Shown: piece after piece, positions 35,831-43,225 of the stretch
Numbering within the stretch: the first letter of the stretch is position 1
Layout: each line of letters begins with the position of its first letter
Source: Novosphingobium fuchskuhlense
GTDB lineage: Bacteria; Pseudomonadota; Alphaproteobacteria; Sphingomonadales; Sphingomonadaceae
Length of the DNA: 64,000 nt
NCBI RefSeq assembly: GCF_001519075.1
Contig: NZ_KQ954246.1
Coordinates: 620,001-684,000 of the forward strand
Reading direction: 5' to 3'
Made by a program: the position numbers and the translations under genes
The notes under the pieces: generated by a model
What the model was told of the DNA's origin: nothing
Seen by the model: the letters and a program-made list of their open reading frames with translations, nothing else
The model's database searches: none

Positions 35831-36316
35831 ATGATCGACCCCCGCCAATTCCGTGACGTGCTTGGAGCCTACCCGACCGGGGTCTGCGTGATCACTGCGC
35901 TGGCCGATACCGGCGAGCGCTTTGGTCTCGTCGTCGGCTCGTTCACCTCGATCTCGCTCGACCCGCCGCTCGTGGGCTTCTTTCCCGACAAGCGCTCCGG
36001 CACCTGGCCGAAGATCGCGGAGACCGGACGGTTCTGCGTGAATGTGCTCGGTGCCGACCAGCTGGCCTTGTGCCGCCGGTTTGCCGCGCGGGCAGAGGAC
36101 AAGTTTGGCGAACTGGCCCATGGGCATAGCCCCGCCGGCCTGCCGGTGCTCGATAAGGCCATTGCCTGGATCGACTGCACCATCGAACGCGTGACCGAGG
36201 TGGGCGACCACTGGCTGGTGGTCGGCGCGGTGGAAGCGCTGGGCAAAGATGGCGAGGGCACCCCGCTGCTGTTCTTTCGCGGGCAGTATCACGATCTGGC
36301 GTTGCTGGCCGACTGA
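35831..36316 (+). CDS. Flavin reductase family (HpaC/RutF-like) protein
   Basis: A 161-residue split-barrel flavin reductase-like protein. The N-terminal FRDVLGAYPTGVCVITA, the FMN-contacting GSFTSISLDPPLVGFFP, and the RFCVNVLGADQ block are typical. Members supply reduced flavin to two-component monooxygenases. No oxygenase partner is adjacent; sulfur assimilation genes precede it and fnr follows. ATG 35831 has GAGAGAAG upstream. It ends just before a palindrome and an FNR box. Confidence 0.9.
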   Translation: MIDPRQFRDVLGAYPTGVCVITALADTGERFGLVVGSFTSISLDPPLVGFFPDKRSGTWPKIAETGRFCVNVLGADQLALCRRFAARAEDKFGELAHGHSPAGLPVLDKAIAWIDCTIERVTEVGDHWLVVGAVEALGKDGEGTPLLFFRGQYHDLALLAD

Positions 36317-36336
36317 GGTCCCGCGCGCCCTGCGTC

Positions 36337-36356
36337 TTTCTACCGATCAGTAGAAA
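36337..36356. promoter_or_regulatory. Palindrome TTTCTAC-N6-GTAGAAA
   Basis: The 7-bp arms are perfect around CGATCA, 20 bases after the flavin reductase stop and 22 bases before the FNR box. It is followed by AATTTGA and could be a terminator hairpin with a poor T run, or a second operator for the promoter behind the FNR box. Confidence 0.4.
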
Positions 36357-36378
36357 AATTTGATATCCGGGCGCCAGT

Positions 36379-36392
36379 TTGATCTGGGTCAA
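36379..36392 (+). promoter_or_regulatory. FNR/FixK box upstream of the putative small RNA and fnr
   Basis: TTGATCTGGGTCAA matches the TTGAT-N4-RTCAA consensus of anaerobic CRP/FNR-family regulators. If it activates from the usual -41.5 position, transcription would start near 36427. The -10 region there (CAGAAA or AAAGAT) is weak, as is common for activated promoters. Confidence 0.8.
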
Positions 36393-36426
36393 GGAGCGCG
36401 CCGTCCACCGTTGCCAGAAAGATGGG

Positions 36427-36509
36427 GCGCGGAAGGACTGACTGTCATTCCCCCTTCCGCCGATTTCTCCCCGACTTCGGGCGGCCAGCACCCCTGGCCG
36501 CCCTCTTTT
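36427..36509 (+). ncRNA. Putative FNR-dependent small RNA ahead of fnr
   Basis: The predicted start (41.5 bases from the FNR box centre) and the terminator at 36479-36509 define an RNA of about 80 bases with no reading frame. It folds into two stems: GCGGAAGG/CCTTCCGC (36429-36436 with 36453-36460) and the 10-bp terminator stem. Single-stranded CATTCCC and GATTTCTCCCC stretches resemble the ribosome-site-pairing regions of trans-acting small RNAs. The RNA itself is a prediction; the box, stems and terminator are visible. It could instead be a long fnr leader ending in attenuation. Confidence 0.5.
36479..36509 (+). terminator. Strong rho-independent terminator just upstream of fnr
   Basis: GGGCGGCCAG and CTGGCCGCCC form a perfect 10-bp stem with a CACCC loop, followed by TCTTTT. 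It lies 163 bases past the flavin reductase stop and 28 bases before the fnr start. It is therefore more naturally the end of a separate short transcript than of the flavin reductase message. Confidence 0.85.
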
Positions 36510-36536
36510 CGTGATGTTTTTTAGGTAGCTAGACGG

Positions 36537-37277
36537 ATGCATGATTGCCGCAGACCTATCCGGGTGGTAGAACCGGATCGGATGAGCGCCTGTGACACTT
36601 GCATAGTCCGCAATCGGGCGATTTGTGCCGGTCTCGAACACCCCGAGATAACGGCTCTCAGTACCATGGGGCGCCGCCGCACCGTTTCCGCCGGTGAACC
36701 GCTGATCTGGGAAGACGACGATTCGCTTCTCGTCGCCAACGTGATTGAAGGCGTTCTCAAGCTCACCACCAGCACGGCAGACGGCCGCGAGCAGATCGTG
36801 GGTGTGGCCTATCCTTCCGATTTCATCGGCCGTCCTTTCGGCCAGACGAGCGCGGCCAGCGTTGTCGCGCTCACCGACGCGCGCGTCTGCGTCTTCGCGC
36901 GCAACGATTTCGACCGCTTTGCCCGTGAACACCCCGAACTAGAGCACAAACTGCTCGAGCGCACACTGGCCGAGCTTGACCGCACGCGGGCGTGGATGAT
37001 GCTGCTGGGCCGCAAGAGCGCGCCGGAAAAGATCGCGACCTTCCTGCTCGATATGTCCGAGCGGCTGGCGGACAACGGTTGTATGGCCCACACCGGCCCG
37101 GCACGGCAGTTCACGCTGCCGTTCTCGCGCCAGCAGGTGGCGGATCTGCTTGGTCTCACGATCGAGACCGTCAGCCGCCAGTTCACCAAACTCAAGGCCG
37201 ATGGGGTCGTCGCATTGCCGAGCCGCCGCGATGTCGAGATCCTCGACCGCGCCGCGCTGGAAATGCTTGCAGGCTGA
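36537..37277 (+). CDS. fnr: FNR-family oxygen-sensing transcriptional regulator
   Basis: A 246-residue CRP/FNR-family activator. The four [4Fe-4S] ligands are visible: Cys19-x2-Cys22-x7-Cys30 in the SACDTCIVRNRAIC segment, and Cys118 in ARVCVFAR. The cluster is destroyed by oxygen in this family. The C-terminal helix-turn-helix reads SRQQVADLLGLTIETVSRQFTKL, with the E-x2-SR contact residues that recognise TTGAT half-sites. ATG 36537 keeps an extra Cys4; ATG 36582 is possible. It precedes the cbb3 oxidase cluster, its likely regulon, and FNR boxes lie before both fnr and ccoN. Confidence 0.95.
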   Translation: MHDCRRPIRVVEPDRMSACDTCIVRNRAICAGLEHPEITALSTMGRRRTVSAGEPLIWEDDDSLLVANVIEGVLKLTTSTADGREQIVGVAYPSDFIGRPFGQTSAASVVALTDARVCVFARNDFDRFAREHPELEHKLLERTLAELDRTRAWMMLLGRKSAPEKIATFLLDMSERLADNGCMAHTGPARQFTLPFSRQQVADLLGLTIETVSRQFTKLKADGVVALPSRRDVEILDRAALEMLAG

Positions 37278-37285
37278 ATCTGGCG

Positions 37286-38638
37286 ATGGGGTCCGTGCTG
37301 CGATGGGGCGCGGGCCTGGTTGCGCTGTTCACGGCTGGCCAGGCGGCCCATGCCGAGGACGCGGAAGGCTTTCACCTTTCCGGCAGTCTGCGCGTTCGCG
37401 CCGAGACGATCGACGGCCAGCCGCGCGTCGGTTTCGGCGATACCGACAGCCTGATCGGCACTCGGCTGCGCGTGCTTGCCGAATATCGCACGAAGCCGGT
37501 GCAACTGGTGGCCGAGCTGTTCGACAGCCGGGTGTGGGGCGAGGACGCCAATACGCCCCTGACCACGGGCGAGATCAACACGGCCGAGCTCGCGCAACTC
37601 CACGCCGTGGTCGATTTCGGCGCGGCACTCGGCAAGGGCAGCAAGCTGACGGTGCTGGCAGGGCGCACCATGCTCAACCTGGGATCGCGCCGGCTGATCG
37701 CTTCGGATGATTATCGCAACACGACCCAGGGCTATACCGGCGTGAAGGCCGATCTGGCGCTGCCGGGGCGCGTGACGTTCATGGCCATGTACATGCTGCC
37801 GCAAGTGCGCCTGCCCGACGACCGGCCAGGGCTCGTCAGCCAGCGGATCGTGTGGGATCGTGAAAGTTTTGCCCAGGTTCTGTGGGGCGGCATGGCGGGC
37901 AAGACCTTTGGCGCAGGGCGCGGGGTGACGGTGGAGGCGAGCGCCTACCACTTCGGCGAGCATGACACGCCGGGGCGGCCAACCCGCGACCGGTCGCTCA
38001 ACACGCTCGGCCTGCGCGCGCTGGTGCCACCCGCGCCGGGACGGTGGGACGGCGAGGCCGAAGTCATGGGCCAGTTCGGCCAGACCGCGACCACGCTTGC
38101 CGTCGGAGCGCCGCTGGTGCCGGTAGGCGCTTCGTTCGTGCATCTGCGGCTGGGCTATTCGTTTCGCGGTGCGTGGAAGCCGCATCTCGCGTTCGATTTC
38201 GACCGGGCGAGCGGCGATGGGCCTGGCAACCGCACCTACGGCCGGTTCGACACCCTGTTCGGCCAGCGCCGCGCCGATTTCGCGCCGGCGGGGCTTTATA
38301 CCGCGATCAACCGGGGCAACCTCATTGCCCCCGGGGTGAAGCTGGAGGCGGCACCCAGCCCCCGGTTCGATGGGTTCGTCTACTATCGCCCGATGTGGCT
38401 GGCGGAAGCTGCCGATGCCTTCGCGACAACGGGCGTGCGTGATCCCTCGGGCCGGTCCGGCCGCTTTGCAGGGCACCAGATCGACGCGGATGTGCGCTGG
38501 TGGGCCCTGCCGAAAAAGCTCCGGCTGGAACTGTGCACGACATTCCTTGCCAAGGGCCGCTTCCTGCGCAGCGCGCCCAATTCGCCGGGTGGGCATGTGA
38601 CCAAATACATCTCCGCGAATGCTTCGGTGTTCTTTTAG
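37286..38638 (+). CDS. Alginate-export-type outer-membrane porin
   Basis: A 450-residue exported protein (signal peptide ends near GQAAHAED). The mature part is a beta-barrel with alternating short strands: GSLRVRAETIDG, LRVLAEYRTKPVQLVAELFD, ARRLIASDDYRNTTQGYTGVKAD-like central strands, and a C-terminal aromatic end (ANASVFF). This pattern belongs to the alginate-export (AlgE-like) family, which forms outer-membrane channels for anionic compounds. Only eight bases separate it from fnr, so read-through expression with fnr is likely. The exported or imported compound is not known. Confidence 0.8.
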   Translation: MGSVLRWGAGLVALFTAGQAAHAEDAEGFHLSGSLRVRAETIDGQPRVGFGDTDSLIGTRLRVLAEYRTKPVQLVAELFDSRVWGEDANTPLTTGEINTAELAQLHAVVDFGAALGKGSKLTVLAGRTMLNLGSRRLIASDDYRNTTQGYTGVKADLALPGRVTFMAMYMLPQVRLPDDRPGLVSQRIVWDRESFAQVLWGGMAGKTFGAGRGVTVEASAYHFGEHDTPGRPTRDRSLNTLGLRALVPPAPGRWDGEAEVMGQFGQTATTLAVGAPLVPVGASFVHLRLGYSFRGAWKPHLAFDFDRASGDGPGNRTYGRFDTLFGQRRADFAPAGLYTAINRGNLIAPGVKLEAAPSPRFDGFVYYRPMWLAEAADAFATTGVRDPSGRSGRFAGHQIDADVRWWALPKKLRLELCTTFLAKGRFLRSAPNSPGGHVTKYISANASVFF

Positions 38639-38653
38639 CCAGTGCGCATGCAA

Positions 38654-38694
38654 CGGCGGCGGAAGCGGGCCCCGCGCCCTGCTTTCCGCCGCCG
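38654..38694. terminator. Long hairpin between convergent porin and ompW genes
   Basis: CGGCGGCGGAA and TTCCGCCGCCG form an 11-bp perfect stem around a G+C-rich centre, 16 bases after the porin stop. No T run follows, so it is probably a bidirectional 3'-end structure and not a classical terminator. Confidence 0.55.
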
Positions 38695-38730
38695 GCCTCC
38701 CGGGGGAGGATCGCTCTGAGTGATGCCGTA

Positions 38731-39417
38731 TCAGAACCGGTAGGAGACGCCCGCGCTGAGGATCCAGGCGTTGATCTTGTGGCGCGTGGTCAGCGCCTCC
38801 ACCCCGCCGGCGGTGGTGAAGTGGGCGGTGGTGTTCACCCAGTACTTCTTCGCATCGAGGCTGAGGCCGTAGCCTGACTTGCCCAGCGCGATGTCGACAC
38901 CGCCCTGGACCGCCGCGCCCACTTCATTGGAAAGGCGCACACGCGCCGCGCCGAGCCCGGCGGCAGCGGCGCCGGGGCGTTCACCCAGCCAGAGATAGAG
39001 CGCCGGGCCCGCGCCGATATAGGGCTTGATGCCACCGGCCAGCGGCAGATGGTACTTCAGGGTCAAGGTGGCCGGGATCAGCACCGCGTGATCGACGATT
39101 GCCGCACCGGCGAGCGGACCCGCGCCCGTCACATGGTGCGAGCTGGTGCAGCAGATCGTCTCCGCCGAGATGTTCGGCGTGAAGAAATACTCGACCGCGA
39201 GGGTCGGCACGCCGTTGTTATTGGCCTTGGTCTGCGATCCTGCAGGCAGGCCGATCAGGTCCTTGTCGACGCGGCTGATCTTGCCATCGGGCAGGACGGC
39301 GGAGCCGAGCACCTTGATCTGCCATTTGCCTTCGGTGGAACCGGCATGGGCGGGGGCTGCGACAAGCGCGGCGGAGGCGAGCGTCGCACCGATGGCGGCC
39401 AGATGGAATGTCTTCAT
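38731..39417 (-). CDS. ompW: OmpW family outer-membrane protein
   Basis: A 228-residue small beta-barrel. A signal peptide (AALVAAPAHAG) is followed by WQIKVLGSAVLPDG, AVEYFFTPNISAETICC, LTLKYHLPLAGGIKPYIGAG and a C-terminal INAWILSAGVSYRF with the terminal Phe. These are typical of OmpW, an eight-stranded channel often induced under low oxygen. ATG 39417 gives the normal signal peptide. It is divergent from ccoN. A degenerate FNR-like TTGACGAAGCGCAA at 39513-39526 lies upstream of it. Confidence 0.92.
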   Translation of the reverse strand: MKTFHLAAIGATLASAALVAAPAHAGSTEGKWQIKVLGSAVLPDGKISRVDKDLIGLPAGSQTKANNNGVPTLAVEYFFTPNISAETICCTSSHHVTGAGPLAGAAIVDHAVLIPATLTLKYHLPLAGGIKPYIGAGPALYLWLGERPGAAAAGLGAARVRLSNEVGAAVQGGVDIALGKSGYGLSLDAKKYWVNTTAHFTTAGGVEALTTRHKINAWILSAGVSYRF

Positions 39418-39441
39418 GAGCAGGGCTCCCACGCTGCGCGG

Positions 39442-39460
39442 GTCCTGCCCCATGCAGGAC
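39442..39460 (-). promoter_or_regulatory. Hairpin in the ompW leader
   Basis: GTCCTGC and GCAGGAC form a perfect 7-bp stem with a five-base loop, 25 bases upstream of the ompW start. It could be an RNA-level control element or a protein-binding palindrome. Confidence 0.3.
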
Positions 39461-39593
39461 TGCCAAGCCTCGCAGCACGAGGGTGCAATGGCCCGGCGGC
39501 GTCCTGCCAACATTGACGAAGCGCAATTTGCGAAGAGAAAAAATAACCGGAAAGGCGAATGAATTCAGATGATGCGCAATTGCCGGTGGCAAA

Positions 39594-39607
39594 TTGACAC
39601 CGGTCAA
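39594..39607 (+). promoter_or_regulatory. FNR/FixK box upstream of ccoN
   Basis: TTGACACCGGTCAA fits TTGAY-N4-RTCAA with perfect dyad symmetry of the half-sites. Its centre is about 80 bases before the ccoN ATG, which places an activated start near 39642. This is the standard arrangement for microaerobic control of ccoNOQP in alphaproteobacteria. Confidence 0.85.
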
Positions 39608-39680
39608 TGTTGCAAAGGCGAACGCGGGGCAGGGACGGTCGAGGACTTGATCCCATCATCCACATGGAAGGGTGCTTCCC

Positions 39681-41324
39681 ATGGACTCCGTACTCCCGCG
39701 CAGTGGCCTCTGGCTTGGCGCGTTGTTCTTCGCGGTGATCGCTACCGCACTGGCGGCCGACACCGGCTTTGCCGTCCACATGATGATCTGCGGCCTTGCC
39801 GCGTTCATCGGTCTTGTCGTCACGGTGCGGGGCTGGGATCCCGCGGCCACGATTCGCCCGGTCGATACAGGACGTTACGATGACGACCTGATCCGCCTGG
39901 GCGTGATTGCCACGGTGTTCTGGGGCATGGCAGGGTTCCTCGCGGGGCTTTACATCGCGCTGGAGATGGCCTGGCCGCAGATGAACCTGGGGCTGCAATG
40001 GATCAATTTCGGGCGGCTTCGGCCCTTGCACACATCGGCGGTGATCTTCGCATTCGGCGGCAACGCGCTGATCGCGACCTCGTTCTACGTGGTCCAGCGC
40101 ACCTGCCGCACGCGGCTTGCCTTCCCCGGCCTCGCCACGTTCGTGTTCTGGGGCTACCAGCTTTTCATCGTGCTGGCGGCGACCGGCTACTTGATGGGGA
40201 TCACCCAGGGCAAGGAGTACGCTGAACCGGAATGGTACGTTGACTTGTGGCTCACGGTGGTGTGGGTCGCCTATCTCGCGGTTTTCGTCGGCACGCTGCT
40301 GAAGCGCTCGGAACCGCACATCTACGTGGCCAACTGGTTCTACCTCGCCTTCATCCTGACGGTGGCGATGCTTCACCTCGTCAACAACATCAACGTGCCG
40401 GTCTCGTGGTTCGGATCGCGCAGCTATCCGCTGTTCGGCGGTGTGCAGGGCGCGCTGGTCGAGTGGTGGTACGGCCACAATGCGGTGGGTTTCTTCCTCA
40501 CCGCCGGCTTCCTCGCGATGATGTACTATTTCGTGCCCAAGCAGGCCGAACGCCCGGTCTATTCCTACCGGCTGTCGATCATCCACTTCTGGGCGCTGAT
40601 CTTTCTCTACATCTGGGCGGGTCCGCACCACCTCCACTACACCGCGCTGCCCGATTGGGCGCAGACGCTGGGCATGGTCTTCTCGGTCATGCTGTGGATG
40701 CCGAGCTGGGGCGGGATGATCAACGGCCTGATGACGCTGAACGGCGCCTGGGACAAGATCCGCACCGATCCGATCCTGCGCATGATGGTCCTCGCGCTCG
40801 CCTTCTACGGCATGAGCACCTTCGAGGGCCCGATGATGAGCATCAAGTCGGTCAACTCGCTCTCGCACTACACCGACTGGACCATCGGCCACGTGCATTC
40901 GGGCGCGCTGGGCTGGAACGGGATGATCACGTTCAGCTGCCTCTACTACATGACGCCGCGCCTGTGGGGCCGCACCCGGCTCTACAGCCTGCGCATGGTG
41001 AACTGGCACTTCTGGCTCGCGACGCTGGGGATCGTTTTCTACACCGCCGCGATGTGGGTGGCGGGGATCACCCAAGGGTTGATGTGGCGCGAATACGGGC
41101 CCGACGGCTACCTCGTGAACTCCTTCGCCGATACCGTCGCCGCGCTCCACCCGATGTATGCGCTGCGTGTCCTTGGCGGGCTGCTCTACCTCTCGGGCGC
41201 GGCGGTGATGGCCACCAACATCACCCGCACGATCCTCGGCCACTACCGACAGGAAGAACCGCTGCACTCGGCCGCGTTCGATCCGGCGCGCGACGTGCCG
41301 CTCGCCCCCGCAGCTGCCATCTGA
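39681..41324 (+). CDS. ccoN: cbb3-type cytochrome c oxidase catalytic subunit I
   Basis: A 547-residue membrane subunit with about 12-14 helices that holds haem b and the haem b3-CuB centre. [19 protein letters not shown], the [13 protein letters not shown] copper/haem region and [18 protein letters not shown] are family signatures. It reduces O2 at low concentration and pumps protons. ATG 39681 is chosen. The preceding GGAAG-GGTG-CTTCC could fold over the ribosome site. It begins the ccoNOQPGHIS operon behind the FNR box. Confidence 0.98.
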   Translation: MDSVLPRSGLWLGALFFAVIATALAADTGFAVHMMICGLAAFIGLVVTVRGWDPAATIRPVDTGRYDDDLIRLGVIATVFWGMAGFLAGLYIALEMAWPQMNLGLQWINFGRLRPLHTSAVIFAFGGNALIATSFYVVQRTCRTRLAFPGLATFVFWGYQLFIVLAATGYLMGITQGKEYAEPEWYVDLWLTVVWVAYLAVFVGTLLKRSEPHIYVANWFYLAFILTVAMLHLVNNINVPVSWFGSRSYPLFGGVQGALVEWWYGHNAVGFFLTAGFLAMMYYFVPKQAERPVYSYRLSIIHFWALIFLYIWAGPHHLHYTALPDWAQTLGMVFSVMLWMPSWGGMINGLMTLNGAWDKIRTDPILRMMVLALAFYGMSTFEGPMMSIKSVNSLSHYTDWTIGHVHSGALGWNGMITFSCLYYMTPRLWGRTRLYSLRMVNWHFWLATLGIVFYTAAMWVAGITQGLMWREYGPDGYLVNSFADTVAALHPMYALRVLGGLLYLSGAAVMATNITRTILGHYRQEEPLHSAAFDPARDVPLAPAAAI

Positions 41325-41348
41325 CCCGGCCGATCAGGAGATATCGAC

Positions 41349-42098
41349 ATGGCTACTTTCATGGAACGCCACCGGAAGCTGGAGCGCAACGTCACCTTGC
41401 TGGCGGTGCTGGCTTTCGCGGCGGTGACTGTCGGCGGGATCGTCGAGATCGCCCCGCTGTTCTGGATCGATAACACGATCGAGAAAGTGCAGGGGATGCG
41501 TCCCTACACTCCGCTCGAGCAGGCCGGGCGCGACATCTACGTCCGCGAGGGCTGCTACGTCTGCCACAGCCAGATGATCCGCCCCTTCCGCGACGAGGTG
41601 GAGCGCTACGGCCACTACAGCCTCGCCGCGGAATCGATGTACGACCATCCTTTCCAGTGGGGATCGAAGCGCACCGGGCCCGATCTGGCGCGCGTGGGCG
41701 GCAAGTATTCGGATGAGTGGCACGTCCAGCATCTGACCGACCCGCGCTCCGTTGTGCCGGAATCGATCATGCCGACCTACGGCTTTCTCAAGGAGCAGCC
41801 GCTCGATCAGGGCGACATGTCGGCCGCGCTGCAGACGCTGGAACGGGTCGGCGTGCCCTATACCAAGGACGAGATCGCCGCTGCCAACGAGGACATGAAG
41901 GCGCAGGCCGATCCAGATGCCGATCACGCCGCCTTCCTCAAGCACTACCCAGGTGCCACCGCGCGGGATTTCGATGGCGATCCGAAACGCCTGACCGAGA
42001 TGGATGCGCTTGTCGCCTATCTCCAGGTACTCGGCACGATGGTCGATGTGAATGCGCCGGCGGCGCAGGAACACCTGGCGAAGGAGAAGGGCCGGTGA
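41349..42098 (+). CDS. ccoO: cbb3-type cytochrome c oxidase subunit II (monohaem cytochrome c)
   Basis: A 249-residue subunit with one N-terminal membrane anchor ([22 protein letters not shown]) and a periplasmic haem c site [13 protein letters not shown] near residue 60. Downstream [10 protein letters not shown] supplies the methionine axial ligand. It passes electrons to CcoN. It lies 24 bases after ccoN and overlaps ccoQ by four bases (GTGA). Confidence 0.98.
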   Translation: MATFMERHRKLERNVTLLAVLAFAAVTVGGIVEIAPLFWIDNTIEKVQGMRPYTPLEQAGRDIYVREGCYVCHSQMIRPFRDEVERYGHYSLAAESMYDHPFQWGSKRTGPDLARVGGKYSDEWHVQHLTDPRSVVPESIMPTYGFLKEQPLDQGDMSAALQTLERVGVPYTKDEIAAANEDMKAQADPDADHAAFLKHYPGATARDFDGDPKRLTEMDALVAYLQVLGTMVDVNAPAAQEHLAKEKGR

Positions 42099-42286
42099 TC
42101 CGCTTTTTCCAGCTCTCCACCCATTCGACATACGACCTGCTGCGGCATCTCGCCGACAGCTGGGGCCTGATGATCATGGCGCTGGTTTTCCTCGCGCTGT
42201 GCCTCTGGCCGTTCCGCCCCGGCGGGCGCGCGATGAGCCGCGATGCGGCCCTCTCGATCTTCGAGGATGACAGCGATGACGCATGA
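42095..42286 (+). CDS. ccoQ: cbb3 oxidase small subunit CcoQ
   Basis: A 63-residue protein with a GTG start overlapping the ccoO stop. It has a single helix ([19 protein letters not shown]) followed by RPGGRA and a short acidic tail (EDDSDDA), the CcoQ/FixQ pattern. CcoQ stabilises the core complex, especially with oxygen present. It overlaps the ccoP start by 11 bases. Confidence 0.92.
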   Translation: MIRFFQLSTHSTYDLLRHLADSWGLMIMALVFLALCLWPFRPGGRAMSRDAALSIFEDDSDDA

Positions 42287-43220
42287 CAGCTCACACCATG
42301 GTAAGGTGATCGATCACGCGACCGGCACGGCCAAGGTCGGCCACGAATGGGACGGGATCGAGGAACTCGATACGCCGCTGCCGCGCTGGTGGCTGTGGAC
42401 CTTCTACGCGAGCATCGCCTTCGCACTGGTCTATGTCGTGCTCTATCCGGCGATCCCGATGCTGCATTCGGCGAGCACCGGAACGCTGGGCTGGACGAGC
42501 CGCGGCGCGCTGGCGGGCGATCTCGCGCACGAGAAGGCCGAGCATCAGGCCGTCCGCAATGCCATCGCCGCAACGCCGATCGAGGCGCTGGCCGCCAATC
42601 CCTCGCTTCAGCGTGCGGCGATCGAAGGCGGGCGCGCGGCGTTCAAGGTGAACTGCGTCCAGTGCCACGGCGCGGGCGCGGCGGGCGCGAAAGGCTATCC
42701 CAACCTCAACGATGACGACTGGCTGTGGGGCGGCGACCTCGATACCATCCAGCAGACGCTGATCAATGGCATCCGCTATCCGGGCAACGACCAGACCCGC
42801 AGCAGCCTGATGCCGAGCTTCGGGCGCGACGGGATCCTGACGGCGGCCCAAGTGCAGGACGTGGTGAGCCACGTCCGGGTGATCAGCAAGCAGGACCCGG
42901 CCAGCGCTGCCTCGGCACGCGGGGCGGTGCTCTTTGCCAACAACTGTGCTGTCTGCCACGGTGCCAATGGCGAGGGCAACCGCAGCGTCGGCGCGCCCAG
43001 GCTCTCCGACAAGATCTGGCTCTATGGCGGGGACCGCGCGGCGCTGACCAACACCGTCACCAATGCCCATGCCGGCGTGATGCCGGCCTGGACCGGGCGG
43101 CTCGATCCGGTGACGATCAAGATGCTCGCTGTCTACGTCCACTCGCTGGGCGGTGGCGAGGCGGCTCCGGCTCCGGCTCCGGCAGCACCCGCAACCCCTG
43201 CAGCGGGCGCAGCGCAGTAA
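42276..43220 (+). CDS. ccoP: cbb3-type cytochrome c oxidase subunit III (dihaem cytochrome c)
   Basis: A 314-residue subunit. The N-terminus has the CcoP signature HEWDGIEELDTPLPRWWLWTF, followed by a membrane helix. Two cytochrome c domains carry CVQCHG and CAVCHG haem sites. It ends in an alanine/proline-rich tail. It accepts electrons from soluble or membrane cytochromes. ATG 42276 lies inside the end of ccoQ. Confidence 0.97.
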   Translation: MTHDSSHHGKVIDHATGTAKVGHEWDGIEELDTPLPRWWLWTFYASIAFALVYVVLYPAIPMLHSASTGTLGWTSRGALAGDLAHEKAEHQAVRNAIAATPIEALAANPSLQRAAIEGGRAAFKVNCVQCHGAGAAGAKGYPNLNDDDWLWGGDLDTIQQTLINGIRYPGNDQTRSSLMPSFGRDGILTAAQVQDVVSHVRVISKQDPASAASARGAVLFANNCAVCHGANGEGNRSVGAPRLSDKIWLYGGDRAALTNTVTNAHAGVMPAWTGRLDPVTIKMLAVYVHSLGGGEAAPAPAPAAPATPAAGAAQ

Positions 43221-43225
43221 CCCCC

